Positions 7,992 to 17,292 of a stretch of DNA of 63,540 bases are shown one piece after another. Origin of the DNA: Isosphaeraceae bacterium (GTDB lineage Bacteria > Planctomycetota > Planctomycetia > Isosphaerales > Isosphaeraceae); contig JANXSX010000182.1 of NCBI GenBank assembly GCA_025356475.1, positions 1 to 63,540 of the forward strand, read 5' to 3'. The translations under genes and the position numbers were made by a program. Below the pieces are notes generated by a model that was not told the DNA's origin, did not search any database, and saw only the letters and a list, made by a program, of their open reading frames with translations. The stretch's first letter is position 1. Each line of letters begins with the position of its first letter.

Positions 7992-9758
7992 ATGACCATG
8001 CGGCAATGGGCAGTCTTAGCACTTATCTCGATTTTCGTCGGGTCACCTGCTGTTCGTGGGGAGGACCAGCCTGTTTCCGGGGCAGCATGGTCCAGTCCTG
8101 AGACCTTGATCTATCTCGAAGTCGAGCACCCCAAAGGTTTAATCGACCAGATCAGCAGCGATCTGGTGCAGAAGTATCTCTACTCGGTCCCCGCTTATCA
8201 ACAATATGTCAAAACCATGCAATATCAAGCGCTTCACGGTTTGATGGAAATGGTTACCGGGCAATTGGACACAACTTGGGATGACACACTCCGCAAGCTG
8301 ACTGGTGGGGGCCTGGTACTCGCGATCGATGCGACTGATGGCAAGCCCAACGTCGTCTTGATCGCCACCCCCTCCGATCCCGCATTTGCGCAGAAAAGCC
8401 TTGACCTGTTGTTCAAACTTGCGATAGATGATGCCAAAAACAATGGGCGACCCGAACCCAAGGAAGTTCAGTACCGTGGTGGTAAAGGCTACGTACTGAG
8501 TGAACAGATCGTGGTAGGAATCTACCGAGACCGGCTCCTGGTCGGCAATCTCAGTCGGGGGCTGATCTCCCTGATCGACCGAGTTGAGAATGGATCTGAC
8601 GCGACTTTAATTAACAAGGCTGACTTCAAAACTCGCAAGAAAGCCGCCGAGGCCCAGCCCGATCAGCTCGCTTGGGGCTATGTTCAGCTCGATGAGCTTC
8701 GCAAGCTCGATCCCAAGCGATTCACGATCCCCGATAAGCTCGACGCTGGTCAGATCTTGCTGTTCGGCTCTTGGATTGAAACCCTCAAACAGGCCCCCTG
8801 GCTGGGTGCAACACTGAGCTGGAAAGACACGAAGCTGGCGGCAACGCTGAACTTGCCAACCCCACCGAAAGGCCTCTCGGACTCGCTCAAAACCTATGTT
8901 CCCCCCAAGGGTCAGGGCGCATCCGCGAATCTCAGGCCGCCTGGCACGATCGCCAGTCTGTCACTCTGGCGTGACCTCGGTAAGATCTGGGACGTTCGTA
9001 ACGATCTGTTCAATACGGAATATGTTCAAAGTCTTTCGGGTCTCGATACCTTCGCCGGTCAGTTCTTCGGGGCCAAGGATTTCGGAAGTGGAGTCCTGGC
9101 CGCCCTCACGAGCGACTGGCGGCTGGTGGTCGCCCAGCAGGATTACGCCAATTTGAAGCCATCACCCGACATCAAGCTCCCTGGCTTCGCAATCGTGATC
9201 GGACTCAAAGAAGAGGACGACGAGTTCGCCCAACGGCTCAAGGCGGGCTTTCAGACCTTCGTCGGACTTGCCAACCTTGGGGCCGCGCAGAACCAATACC
9301 CACCGCTGGAACTCGGAACCGAGAAGGTTGATGGATCGACCATCGCCACGGCGAAATTCATGCCGAACAAGGTGGCACTTCCCGAGGGGACCCCGGTCAA
9401 CACTCGTTATAATATCTCTCCCTCGGCGGTCCAGGTCGGCAACCACTTCGTGATCAGCTCGACCCTGAGCCTTGCCCGCGACCTGGTCAAGGCCATCAAA
9501 TCGCCCACAGTCCCAACAGACGAGACCCTCGTCATTGAGGCCGACGGGCATGAGCTCTCGTCTCTCATCCAGACGAATCGTACCCGACTGGTGATGCAGA
9601 ACATGATCGAGAAGGGGAACGCCAAGCCTGCTTCCGAAGGGGAAATCGACACCTTGTCCAAGCTTGCGGATTTTCTAGGCAAAGCTCGCCTGACCGTCAA
9701 GGAAGGGGACTCGGGCTGGCAGATGAAACTCGACTTCACCTTGAACCCCGTCAAGTAA
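7992..9758 (+). CDS. Secreted protein of unknown function (DUF3352-like layout)
   Basis: The 588-residue protein has a signal peptide (QWAVLALISIFVGSPAVRG). The body alternates predicted strands and helices, with features such as APWLGATLSWKDTKLAATL and DSGWQMKLDFTLNP at the end. It resembles planctomycete proteins related to DUF3352, whose function is unknown; this resemblance is a weak inference. GGAG lies 9 bases before the ATG at 7992; a second ATG two codons later is also possible. It is followed by a repeat-like hairpin and the DUF1800 gene on the same strand, and may be cotranscribed with it. Confidence 0.75.
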   Translation: MTMRQWAVLALISIFVGSPAVRGEDQPVSGAAWSSPETLIYLEVEHPKGLIDQISSDLVQKYLYSVPAYQQYVKTMQYQALHGLMEMVTGQLDTTWDDTLRKLTGGGLVLAIDATDGKPNVVLIATPSDPAFAQKSLDLLFKLAIDDAKNNGRPEPKEVQYRGGKGYVLSEQIVVGIYRDRLLVGNLSRGLISLIDRVENGSDATLINKADFKTRKKAAEAQPDQLAWGYVQLDELRKLDPKRFTIPDKLDAGQILLFGSWIETLKQAPWLGATLSWKDTKLAATLNLPTPPKGLSDSLKTYVPPKGQGASANLRPPGTIASLSLWRDLGKIWDVRNDLFNTEYVQSLSGLDTFAGQFFGAKDFGSGVLAALTSDWRLVVAQQDYANLKPSPDIKLPGFAIVIGLKEEDDEFAQRLKAGFQTFVGLANLGAAQNQYPPLELGTEKVDGSTIATAKFMPNKVALPEGTPVNTRYNISPSAVQVGNHFVISSTLSLARDLVKAIKSPTVPTDETLVIEADGHELSSLIQTNRTRLVMQNMIEKGNAKPASEGEIDTLSKLADFLGKARLTVKEGDSGWQMKLDFTLNPVK

Positions 9759-9771
9759 GCATATCAAACTT

Positions 9772-9814
9772 CCCTCTTCCTTTTGGGGGAGGGTAGCCGA
9801 AGGCTGAGTGAGGG
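9772..9814. repeat. Dispersed-repeat-like CCCTC/GAGGG hairpin
   Basis: CCCTCTTCC pairs with GGGGGAGGG over a TTTT loop, followed by TAGCCGAAGGCTGAGTGAGGG. This layout (CCCTC hairpin, then GCCGAAGGC, then GTGAGGG) is a widespread dispersed intergenic repeat in many bacterial genomes. It could also act as a weak terminator for the upstream gene. Only one copy is in this window. Confidence 0.5.
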
Positions 9815-9889
9815 TCTTGATTCGTTCAGTATGACTCGACAGAAGCAAGATCCTCCCGCATCACATTCTTTTCTTACTCTCCTGATGAG

Positions 9890-11254
9890 ATGACCATGCG
9901 TGCTCTTGATCCGTTGCAGTGCTGGAGCCGTTACGAGCCCGACGATTCCGCGCCTTGGAACCTCGCCCGGGTCGCCCATCTCCACCGACGAGCGGGCTTC
10001 GCCGCACCTTGGTCTGTCCTCCAGCGCGACCTCAAAGAAGGTCCCGACGCCAGCCTGGAACGGCTGATTCTCGGTGAGTCGACCAGCTCTGATGGCACAA
10101 CGGCCGCCGAGTTCGCCACCCTCCATAACGGGCTTGCGACCCAGCTTGGGGGCAATGCCGAGGCCACTCGCCTGCAAGCCATCTGGCTATATCGAATGAT
10201 CTTCACACCCCATCCGTTGCTCGAACGGATGACGATGTTCTGGCATAATCACTTCGCGACTTCGATCACGAAGGTCAAGAACGCCGTCCTAATGCTCCGG
10301 CAGAACGCGCTATTCCGGACCCATGCGCTCGGTGACTTCCGGACCCTTCTGACCGAGATCGGTCGTGACCCTGCGATGCTGGTCTGGCTCGACTCGACCG
10401 AGAATCGCAAGGCGAAACCGAATGAGAACTATGCGAGAGAAGTGATGGAACTGTTCGCGCTCGGGCGTGGGCAGTACTCGGAAAAGGATATCCAGGAAGC
10501 CGCCCGAGCCTTGACGGGCTGGTTCGTGGTCAAAAATCGTTTTAACATCTTACCCGCCCAACATGACGATGGGGTCAAGACAATCCTGGGCCACACTGGC
10601 CCATTCACAGGTGATGATCTCCCCAAGATCTTATTAGAACAACCTTCGTGTGGTCTGTTTGTGGTCCGCAAGCTTTACAAGCTCTTCATCAGCGACCTTG
10701 ATGAACCCAACGACGCGTTACTCGCACCTGTCGCCAACGCGTTTCGTCGGGCGAATTACGATATCAAAGTCCCGGTTCAGATGATGCTCGGGTCTCGACT
10801 CTTTTATGACGGTTCGACTCTCCGCAAGCGGGTCAAGAGTCCAGTCGAATATGTCGTGGGCATGATGCGTTCGCTGGAAGTGCTGCGACCGACCGTATCG
10901 ACGGACAAGCTGGCGCAGGCGTGCGAGCAGATGGGTCAATCACTCTACTCCCCTCCGAGTGTTGCCGGTTGGGACGGCGGAACGGCCTGGATCAACACAA
11001 CTGCAATGCTTGCGCGAACAAATACCGCCTTGGGATTGATCGCCGATACAGGCCGATTCAGTCCCGAGGCCCTGGCTAAGATGTATCAGGCCAGGGAACC
11101 GAAAGATCTCGCCAGATTCTATCTCGACCTCCTTGTTCAGGATGGGTTCGAGCCCAAGCTTGTCGAGCGCGTCGAAGCGACGGCTTTAAGGACAAAGGAC
11201 CCCAAGGAGGTTGTGACCTTGATCCTCACGGCTCCGGAATATCAACTGGCGTAA
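9890..11254 (+). CDS. DUF1800 family protein
   Basis: The 454-residue protein belongs to DUF1800, widespread in planctomycetes and almost always next to a DUF1501 gene, as here. Recognisable motifs are VAHLHRRAGF at the N-terminus, MTMFWHNHFATS, the NENYAREVMELFALG block and YSEKDIQEAARALTGW. Near the C-terminus are SPPSVAGWDGGTAWINT and LILTAPEYQ. No signal peptide is apparent. The biochemical role is unknown. The start may be 9890 or the second ATG at 9896. The 3' end overlaps by 29 bases the end of the convergent gene at 11226. Confidence 0.92.
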   Translation: MTMRALDPLQCWSRYEPDDSAPWNLARVAHLHRRAGFAAPWSVLQRDLKEGPDASLERLILGESTSSDGTTAAEFATLHNGLATQLGGNAEATRLQAIWLYRMIFTPHPLLERMTMFWHNHFATSITKVKNAVLMLRQNALFRTHALGDFRTLLTEIGRDPAMLVWLDSTENRKAKPNENYAREVMELFALGRGQYSEKDIQEAARALTGWFVVKNRFNILPAQHDDGVKTILGHTGPFTGDDLPKILLEQPSCGLFVVRKLYKLFISDLDEPNDALLAPVANAFRRANYDIKVPVQMMLGSRLFYDGSTLRKRVKSPVEYVVGMMRSLEVLRPTVSTDKLAQACEQMGQSLYSPPSVAGWDGGTAWINTTAMLARTNTALGLIADTGRFSPEALAKMYQAREPKDLARFYLDLLVQDGFEPKLVERVEATALRTKDPKEVVTLILTAPEYQLA

Positions 11255-11651
11255 CCGTTGAGTCGGGCTCGGTCGGCGGCATCCGAGGCAAGGCAAGTGC
11301 CACGATCAAGGCGATTGGAAAGAGGTAGATCATGTGGCATACGAAGATCCCCAGCACTAGCCCCACTGCTCCTCCGATCCATGAGTACCAGGTGAAGCCA
11401 CGAACTGCGCCTTCGAACAGACCGATGAACAACCACATTGGATACATCGCCAGGATCAACTCGATTCCCATCAGGCCACAGACCAGAAACACGGACATTG
11501 AGGTCACTAACGTCACGAACAAGGCCAGAGGGAATGGAAAATAGTGCCAGGCCCCGACCGTCACCGCACTCATGACCATGATAAATACGGATAAGACTGC
11601 GAGAATCAACTTATCCCGGCGACTTATCGCTTGGGTTTCGTTTTCAACCAT
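11226..11651 (-). CDS. Small multi-pass membrane protein, unknown
   Basis: The 141-residue protein has about four hydrophobic segments: LILAVLSVFIMVMSAVTVG, LALFVTLVTSMSVFLVCG, an ILAMYPMWLFIGLF segment and AVGLVLGIFVCHMIYLFPIA. It has a short charged N-terminus and a Pro/Asp-rich tail. The hydrophobic pattern and steady codon use argue for a real gene, although its 3' end overlaps the DUF1800 gene by 29 bases on the other strand. AGGAG lies before the ATG. I do not recognise the family. Confidence 0.65.
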   Translation of the reverse strand: MVENETQAISRRDKLILAVLSVFIMVMSAVTVGAWHYFPFPLALFVTLVTSMSVFLVCGLMGIELILAMYPMWLFIGLFEGAVRGFTWYSWIGGAVGLVLGIFVCHMIYLFPIALIVALALPRMPPTEPDSTVTPVDIPEP

Positions 11652-11758
11652 TATGAGCTTCTCCTGTCCGGTTCCAAGTTCTCAATCATATCGATGATAT
11701 CGGATTCTTGAATAACCGGCCAACGACCAATCTTCTCACATCTTGGAGTATCTCGACA

Positions 11759-12994
11759 ATGCGAGCGGACCGTCGCGACTTCTTGAAGGGCTCTCTCGCC
11801 GCGAGCACTTTGATGGCTTTTGGAGACGGCACGATCCCCGGATTTCTCGCCAGCTCTGCGAAGGCAGCAAGCGACTCGGCGCCGAGCGACAAGATCCTGG
11901 TCGTGATCCAACTGATCGGCGGCAACGACGGCCTGAATACCGTAATCCCCCACGGGATCGATGGCTACTCGAAGTATCGTCAAGCCCTTCGGATCAGTAG
12001 CGCTCAAGTTCAAACGGTCACCAAGGAGATCGGGCTCCACCCTCGGATGTCCGGGATGGCAAAGCTTCACGAAGCGGGCCAGCTCTCGATCATCCAGGGA
12101 GTTGGCTACCCCAACCCAGACCGATCACACTTCCGGTCGATGGAGATCTGGGAGACCGCCCGCACCGAGACGGGTGCCTTAGAGACCGGCTGGTTGGGAC
12201 GGACTCTTGATGCCCGGATCGTCAAGCCAGGCGAGGATGCACCAGGGCTTCATATCGGAGGAGGTTCTCTCCCCTTGGGACTTCGGACCAAACGGACCGA
12301 AGTCCCTTCGCTTGAGAATATCGAGCAGTATCGGCTCAATGCCGACAACCGAACTTCGCGTGACGCCATCCGTGATGTCGCCAAGATGGATCGACCCGGA
12401 GACGATCCCCTGCTCGGATTCCTCAGGAGGAACTCGCTAGCCGCCTACGAATCGAGTCGGCGAATCGAGGAGATGATCAAATCGTCCAGCGAGTCAAGTG
12501 ATTATCCCAAGCTCCGTCTCGCCAAGCGACTGGAGCTGATCGCCAAGGTGATCAAGGCCGGCTTTGGAACCCGGATCTACTACACCTCCTTGGACGGATT
12601 CGACACCCACGCCAACCAGCTTGGGGTCCATGAAAACCTATTGGGCGAACTCTCCGACTCGGTCTCAGCCTTTCACAGAGACCTCACGACCGCTGGCCAG
12701 GCCGACCGGGTCGCGATCCTGGCCTTCAGCGAGTTTGGTCGCCGAGTCGCAGAGAACGCATCAAGGGGGACCGATCACGGCTCTGCCGCGCCCGTCTTCG
12801 TCATGGGTCCTGTCGCCAAGCCCGGACTGGTCGGTGATCACCCCAAGTTCGACGATCTCGACGACGGCGACCTCAAACACCATACCGACTTCCGAAACGT
12901 CTATGCGTCGATCCTCGACGACTGGATGGGAGTCCCCAGTCGTGACATCCTGGGTCCGGGGTTCAGCCCTCTGCCGTTATTCAAAAAGGCCTGA
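11759..12994 (+). CDS. DUF1501 family protein, Tat-exported
   Basis: The 411-residue protein starts MRADRRDFLKGSLAASTLM, a twin-arginine signal, so it is probably exported folded. DUF1501 proteins belong to the alkaline-phosphatase/sulfatase superfamily by fold. Seen here are VIQLIGGNDGLNTVIP, YPNPDRSHFRSMEIWET, YTSLDGFDTHANQ, ILAFSEFGRRVAENASRGTD, and DHGSAAPVFVMG with the Asp-His pair. It follows the DUF1800 gene with a convergent small gene between them; the two proteins are thought to work together but the substrate is unknown. A TTG-started frame adds 17 residues, but GGAG and the Tat motif favour 11759. Confidence 0.92.
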   Translation: MRADRRDFLKGSLAASTLMAFGDGTIPGFLASSAKAASDSAPSDKILVVIQLIGGNDGLNTVIPHGIDGYSKYRQALRISSAQVQTVTKEIGLHPRMSGMAKLHEAGQLSIIQGVGYPNPDRSHFRSMEIWETARTETGALETGWLGRTLDARIVKPGEDAPGLHIGGGSLPLGLRTKRTEVPSLENIEQYRLNADNRTSRDAIRDVAKMDRPGDDPLLGFLRRNSLAAYESSRRIEEMIKSSSESSDYPKLRLAKRLELIAKVIKAGFGTRIYYTSLDGFDTHANQLGVHENLLGELSDSVSAFHRDLTTAGQADRVAILAFSEFGRRVAENASRGTDHGSAAPVFVMGPVAKPGLVGDHPKFDDLDDGDLKHHTDFRNVYASILDDWMGVPSRDILGPGFSPLPLFKKA

Positions 12995-13089
12995 ACATCC
13001 CCAAGTAAAGATGGAGTTGAAGGCGTACGGCGGGATTTCGTTTCAGACGGTATCATGTCCCTGAACGACACCAAGTTCCGGGGTCACCG

Positions 13090-13833
13090 ATGCTTCGCCC
13101 ATTCTATCAGCCTTATGCCCTGGCCTTCCTAATTCCCTGGCTCATTTTGGGAGTTCTCTGGTATCGCCGCCGAGAACGGCGCTGGGTCCTGATTCCGCTA
13201 ACGCTTGGGCTTGGCATCATCACGACAATCAACATCCCCGTGGCAAGTATCGCCTTACTTGCCACGCTGGAGCGGTCGTATGTGGAGGAAATCCCGACAA
13301 ACCTCCAGGCCGACGCCATCGTCGTTCTGGGCGGGTTTGCTCGATATGTTCCCGGATATGAACATGGGGTCATGACCACCGATACTCTGCACCGGTGCAT
13401 TCATGCGGTCGAGATCTATCGAAGGTCGGGGATCACTCCGATCGTCGTGACTGGCGGTGACGCAGGCCCGACCAAGACCCGGCCCGTCTCTGGGGTTATG
13501 GCCGATTACTTGCAGCATTACGGGATTTCTTCCGAAGACCTGATCCTCGAAACACGGTCTCAAAACACCTTCGAGAACGCCCGAGAATGCAAGGCACTGC
13601 TTGATCCGCTGCGAAAACATCGAATCTTGCTGGTCACGAGCGCCACGCACATGAATCGGTCCGTTGAGACCTTTCGCAATCATGGATTTGAGGTCATTGC
13701 CGCTCCCTGCCACTTCCTCTCCCGAGACCATCTCGACTTCGAGGACTTCCTTCCTCAGCCCAGGGCTCCCCGTGAATTCATGATGGCCGCCCATGAGTGG
13801 GTCGGGCTCCTTTGGTACCGCCTTCGGGGTTGA
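13090..13833 (+). CDS. YdcF/SanA-like DUF218 membrane protein
   Basis: The 247-residue protein has two N-terminal membrane helices (YALAFLIPWLILGVLWY and LTLGLGIITTINIPVASIAL) followed by a DUF218 domain (about residues 75-225). Domain motifs are DAIVVLGG, TLHRCIHAVEIYRRSG, PIVVTGGD, NTFENARECK and LLVTSATHMNRS. DUF218 proteins such as YdcF, SanA and ElyC are linked to envelope integrity and lipid-carrier or peptidoglycan metabolism; the exact substrate cannot be read here. GGGGTC precedes the ATG. It stands alone. Confidence 0.88.
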   Translation: MLRPFYQPYALAFLIPWLILGVLWYRRRERRWVLIPLTLGLGIITTINIPVASIALLATLERSYVEEIPTNLQADAIVVLGGFARYVPGYEHGVMTTDTLHRCIHAVEIYRRSGITPIVVTGGDAGPTKTRPVSGVMADYLQHYGISSEDLILETRSQNTFENARECKALLDPLRKHRILLVTSATHMNRSVETFRNHGFEVIAAPCHFLSRDHLDFEDFLPQPRAPREFMMAAHEWVGLLWYRLRG

Positions 13834-14039
13834 GCAAGAATCGTGAAGCTCCAATGAGATGGAGATCTGGGAGTTTTCTCCACCAGGGTTCTGGTGTCTG
13901 GGGGGTCTTGGTTGGGTAATCCTTGCAATCTGAAGAGAATCTGTCCGAAGGACTTGGATTTGCTACGTCATCCTTTGACTTTCGATCGTAGAATCAAGTG
14001 CCCCCCGCAGAGAGTGGAAAGGTGTCGGAGTCAACTGTC

Positions 14040-16208
14040 ATGTATCGCCCCCAATCTGGTCTATTCGTACTGACGCTCGCGGTTGCCGTAACCTCGGTGA
14101 CCGGAGAAGCCTCGGCCACACAACTTCCCGGTCCCTCGCTGAATAGTCCAACCCGGACTTCGCCTGAACCAGCAACTTCCGGGGTGTTGAGCACACAGAC
14201 CCCCGCACCCCCTGCGCCGGGTACGATCAGACCGCTGATCGAGGGGCCGCTCCACGAGGCGTTCCTCTCGCCTTCTCGGGACCGTGATCCCAAGAAAATC
14301 GATAAAGGCCCCCCTGCACCGATCGTCGAACGACCGGGCGTCGAGGCCCCCGACGCCTCCGCCCAATGGATTCCCGGCTATTGGGAATTTGATACCGGTC
14401 GGAATGATTTCCTCTGGGTCACTGGAACGTGGCGCGTGGCACCTCCTGGCAAATTTTGGGTCAACGGCTACTGGAAGCGCGACAGCGAAGGCTGGGCTCG
14501 AGTTGGCGGGTTCTGGTCCGATCGCAAGACTGATCGGATCGACTTCCGCAAGGTTGGCCCCCCCGCCGAACATCCGGACGATCAGCCTGGCGATGCCCCC
14601 AACGACCAGTCGTTCTACGTACCAGGGATCTATACGACTGACGGCGATGGGGTGAAGTGGAAGCCAGGCTATTGGGCCAAAGCCATTGAAGGATGGTCAT
14701 GGGTTCCCGCGCAGTGGGTCAAACAACCCGAGGGCTGGGTCTTCCAAGACGGTTATTGGGACAGGACCCTTGAAGACCGAGGTACGCTGTTCACTCCCGC
14801 CGAGGTGACCGGGGGATCGCAGAACTCGACCGGCGACCTGGTCTACGCCCCAGTTCAGCAGGTCTCGCCTCAGAGCTACAACCTGCTCTACGGGTCGCTC
14901 GGTCGGCCTTACGGAAGTCTGTATGACGGATATCCAGGCTGCTATTACGATCCCACCGGGCGTTACTACGGCTACGCGAGCTACGGGAACATTGGTCTCT
15001 ACTCCGGCTACCTGGGCTATCCCTTCTATGGGGGGATCGGGTTCCCCTACTTGACCGCATCCTCCTATGGATACGGCGGTTACGGGTATGGAGGTTACGG
15101 CGGCGGTGGATTGTTCCGTCGGTTGGGAATCGGGATTGGCTTCGGCTACCCCTATTACGCCACGTTCTCACCGTTCTTTGGTGGCTTCGGCGGCTTTGGA
15201 TTCGGCTACCCCTACTATGGCGGGTTCGGTTACGGAGGCTTCGGTTATGGTGGCTTTGGTGGTTTCGGCCTCTGGAATCCTTACTTCGCTGGCGGTTATT
15301 GGGGAGGTGGCTTCGGAAATCGAGGTTGGGGACACCCTCGCTATCCGTTCAACCCGGGTGCTGGTGGACGTCACGGTCCGGTCGTGAACGGCAACGGGAA
15401 CACGTTCATCCGCAACACAACGATCAATAACTTCAACCATGCCGGTCAGAACTCCTTGGTTGCTCGGACGAACCAGACAGGAGCATCAAACCGGGCTGCT
15501 CATGGAGGTGGACTCGCTGCGAACGCCCATGCCATCGGCGGACACCCGAATGTGACCCACGCCAAAATGCCAGGCTCGACCGGAAGCATGCACAACCCTG
15601 TGAGCCACAACTTGGCCCACCAGGCGAATAACGCTATGGTAGGGACAAATGCTCATCCTCAAGGGATTCACACCAATAACGCGGTCGTCAATCACTCCGT
15701 GGCACGCCCGAATCTCTCTCATGGTGCAAACACCCACCTTGGAAACCAGGGCGCGGGCGTTCAACACCAACAGAACCTGGGGAAAACCGCAGCCTCGCGA
15801 ACAATGGCCCAGCAGGGAAGCCTCAACGCCCAGGGGGCTCCTCGCGGGGGGATGAACACCAACAACGTTCAGTCCCAACATGCTGGACAAATGCAACAAC
15901 AGCAACAAAGAGCCTCGCACGTGCAGCAACAACAACAACAACAACAACAACAACACATGCCATCACAGATGCAACAGCAACAACACATGGCGTCGCAGAT
16001 GCAGCATGCCGCTCCGGCGATGCATCAGTCATCTCCCATGCAGGGTCATTCCCCATCCCAGCATATGGGAGGAGGAGGGGGAATGAGCCATCCGAGCGCT
16101 GGTTTCAGTGGTGGTGGGGGCGGGGGCGGTATGAGTCGTGGTGGGGGTGGTGGTTTCAGCGGTGGTGGGATGAGTCATAGTGGCGGCGGCGGAGGTGGTC
16201 ATCGTTGA
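14040..16208 (+). CDS. Secreted YXWGXW-type repeat protein with Gly/Tyr-rich and poly-Gln regions
   Basis: The 722-residue protein has a signal peptide (SGLFVLTLAVAVTSVTG). Residues about 100-260 carry W/Y-rich repeats of the YXWGXW family: WIPGYWEFD, FLWVTGTWRVAPPGKFWVNGY, WARVGGFWS, VPGIYTTDGDGVKWKPGYW and WVPAQWVKQPEGWVFQDGYW. A Gly/Tyr/Phe-rich stretch follows (about 295-440). The tail is an Asn/His/Gln-rich low-complexity region with a ten-Gln run and a Gly-rich end (GGGGGGMSRGGGGG). This suggests a cell-surface or matrix protein, possibly self-associating. The frame extends to 13998 but the ATG at 14040 has GGAG upstream and starts the signal peptide. Length may vary by repeat slippage. 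Confidence 0.85.
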   Translation: MYRPQSGLFVLTLAVAVTSVTGEASATQLPGPSLNSPTRTSPEPATSGVLSTQTPAPPAPGTIRPLIEGPLHEAFLSPSRDRDPKKIDKGPPAPIVERPGVEAPDASAQWIPGYWEFDTGRNDFLWVTGTWRVAPPGKFWVNGYWKRDSEGWARVGGFWSDRKTDRIDFRKVGPPAEHPDDQPGDAPNDQSFYVPGIYTTDGDGVKWKPGYWAKAIEGWSWVPAQWVKQPEGWVFQDGYWDRTLEDRGTLFTPAEVTGGSQNSTGDLVYAPVQQVSPQSYNLLYGSLGRPYGSLYDGYPGCYYDPTGRYYGYASYGNIGLYSGYLGYPFYGGIGFPYLTASSYGYGGYGYGGYGGGGLFRRLGIGIGFGYPYYATFSPFFGGFGGFGFGYPYYGGFGYGGFGYGGFGGFGLWNPYFAGGYWGGGFGNRGWGHPRYPFNPGAGGRHGPVVNGNGNTFIRNTTINNFNHAGQNSLVARTNQTGASNRAAHGGGLAANAHAIGGHPNVTHAKMPGSTGSMHNPVSHNLAHQANNAMVGTNAHPQGIHTNNAVVNHSVARPNLSHGANTHLGNQGAGVQHQQNLGKTAASRTMAQQGSLNAQGAPRGGMNTNNVQSQHAGQMQQQQQRASHVQQQQQQQQQQHMPSQMQQQQHMASQMQHAAPAMHQSSPMQGHSPSQHMGGGGGMSHPSAGFSGGGGGGGMSRGGGGGFSGGGMSHSGGGGGGHR
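15927..15953 (+). repeat. CAA trinucleotide run (nine units)
   Basis: Nine uninterrupted CAA codons, preceded by CAG, encode a run of ten Gln in the secreted YXWGXW protein. Further CAG/CAA-rich stretches lie within 100 bases on each side. Such runs are prone to slipped-strand length change, which would alter the poly-Gln length without a frameshift. Confidence 0.9.
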
Positions 16209-16282
16209 GCCTTCCCCATTTTGAGGCAAGGTTTGATTGCACCTGATTTAGCCGGACACTCTTATGTGTCTTTCCGAAACGA

Positions 16283-16332
16283 GAACCGGACGTCCTGAGT
16301 GGCTCGAAGCCATTCAGGGCGTCCGGTGGTTC
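16283..16332. terminator. Long GC-rich hairpin between convergent genes
   Basis: GAACCGGACGTCCTGAGTGGCT pairs, with a two-base bulge and few mismatches, with AGCCATTCAGGGCGTCCGGTGGTTC around a short loop. It lies between the convergent secreted-protein gene and csrA. There is no clear T run on either strand, so it may be a bidirectional terminator or an RNA-stabilising hairpin. Confidence 0.55.
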
Positions 16333-16413
16333 TAGCAGGAAGTCGATTCGATCATTAAGATTCCGGGGATCGTGGGGCCGAGGCCCCTCGATCCTTCCAG
16401 CGGGTCCACTTGA

Positions 16414-16683
16414 TCAAACCTCATCAGTCCGCGGGCGACGAATGTCGCGACGCAGGGGAGGTGTGTTCAGGTTTTCAAGCTGGCGAGCGTCCTGGGGGTC
16501 CAGTCGGCTTGCCTGGCGGTTCTCGCGCTGGATCGCTTCGTACACTTCTTGACGGTGTACGCTGATCTCGATTGGGGCCGCGATCCCCAATCGGACCTTA
16601 TCGCCCCGGATATCCACCACGGTGATGACAATGTCATCCCCGATGATGATGCTTTCGTCGCGGTGTCGGGACAAGACCAGCAT
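16414..16683 (-). CDS. csrA: Carbon storage regulator CsrA
   Basis: This RNA-binding post-transcriptional regulator binds GGA motifs in mRNA leaders. The first 60 residues are canonical: MLVLSRHRDESIIIGDDI, then VRLGIAAPIEISVHRQEVYE. At 89 residues it is longer than the usual 60-70, with a polar basic/acidic tail (about 62-89, ending RRDIRRPRTDEV). It lies 141 bases downstream of fliW on the same strand. In other bacteria FliW binds CsrA and blocks it, with flagellin as the competing partner, so the pair probably couples flagellin output to translation. No flagellin gene is in the window. Confidence 0.96.
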   Translation of the reverse strand: MLVLSRHRDESIIIGDDIVITVVDIRGDKVRLGIAAPIEISVHRQEVYEAIQRENRQASRLDPQDARQLENLNTPPLRRDIRRPRTDEV

Positions 16684-16824
16684 CGATGGGCTCCTTCCTC
16701 CTCGCTACGAGACCCGTGACCGTCCGTGATCACGTTGCCCGGACAGGGATTACCACGACGGGGCTCGAGATACTTCAAGGCCGGCGCGGTGGGTCGCGAC
16801 CAACCATTAACTGGAACCGAACAC

Positions 16825-17292
16825 TTAGGCCGTTGCCCGCAACGCCGACGGACCGGCATAGACGGGGGCGGCTTGAGCTTCCAACGGGAATCGTACCGCG
16901 TAGCGGCTGGAGGTCAGAACCAGTTGACGGCCGAGCCGAGCAACCGGATTGATGACCAACGGCCCTTGGAGGTTGACGGTAAGCCCCCCCCCATCGCCAC
17001 GGTTGACGATCACATAGATCAACGCCGATCGTTCGTCGTCGAGTTCCAGCCCTGTCCGGTCGCCCGGACGAAGTTCGACCTTGTAGTCGCTAACCGCCAG
17101 AGGCGGCGCCACCAAGGCGAAGGCAAGTTCTGGCGCGGTTACAGATTGCAACCACGACAGGCCCACCACCACCGGGTCGGGGATCATGACGAATTGGGTG
17201 AACGATCGGAACCCGATCAAGCCGTCTGGGATCCGGACGAGGTCCGTCTCATCAGCTTGGACCAGGCCAAAGCGGGTCGTGACGATTTTCAC
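16825..17292 (-). CDS. fliW: Flagellar assembly factor FliW
   Basis: The 155-residue protein has the FliW pattern: an N-terminal strand KIVTTRFG, the IPDGLIGFRSFTQFVMIPDP core, LSWLQSVTAPELAFALV, and the C-terminal VNLQGPLVINPVARLGRQLV. FliW is a CsrA antagonist and flagellin-binding factor in the cytoplasm. AGGAGGTAACAG lies upstream of the ATG and is a strong ribosome site. It precedes csrA on the same strand, the common arrangement. Planctomycetes of this group have flagellated swarmer cells, which fits. Confidence 0.95.
   Translation of the reverse strand: MKIVTTRFGLVQADETDLVRIPDGLIGFRSFTQFVMIPDPVVVGLSWLQSVTAPELAFALVAPPLAVSDYKVELRPGDRTGLELDDERSALIYVIVNRGDGGGLTVNLQGPLVINPVARLGRQLVLTSSRYAVRFPLEAQAAPVYAGPSALRATA

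Noticed and set aside
14791-15171. Arg/Ser-rich minus-strand frame inside the YXWGXW gene
   Set aside because: Produced by the Gly/Tyr codon pattern read in reverse.
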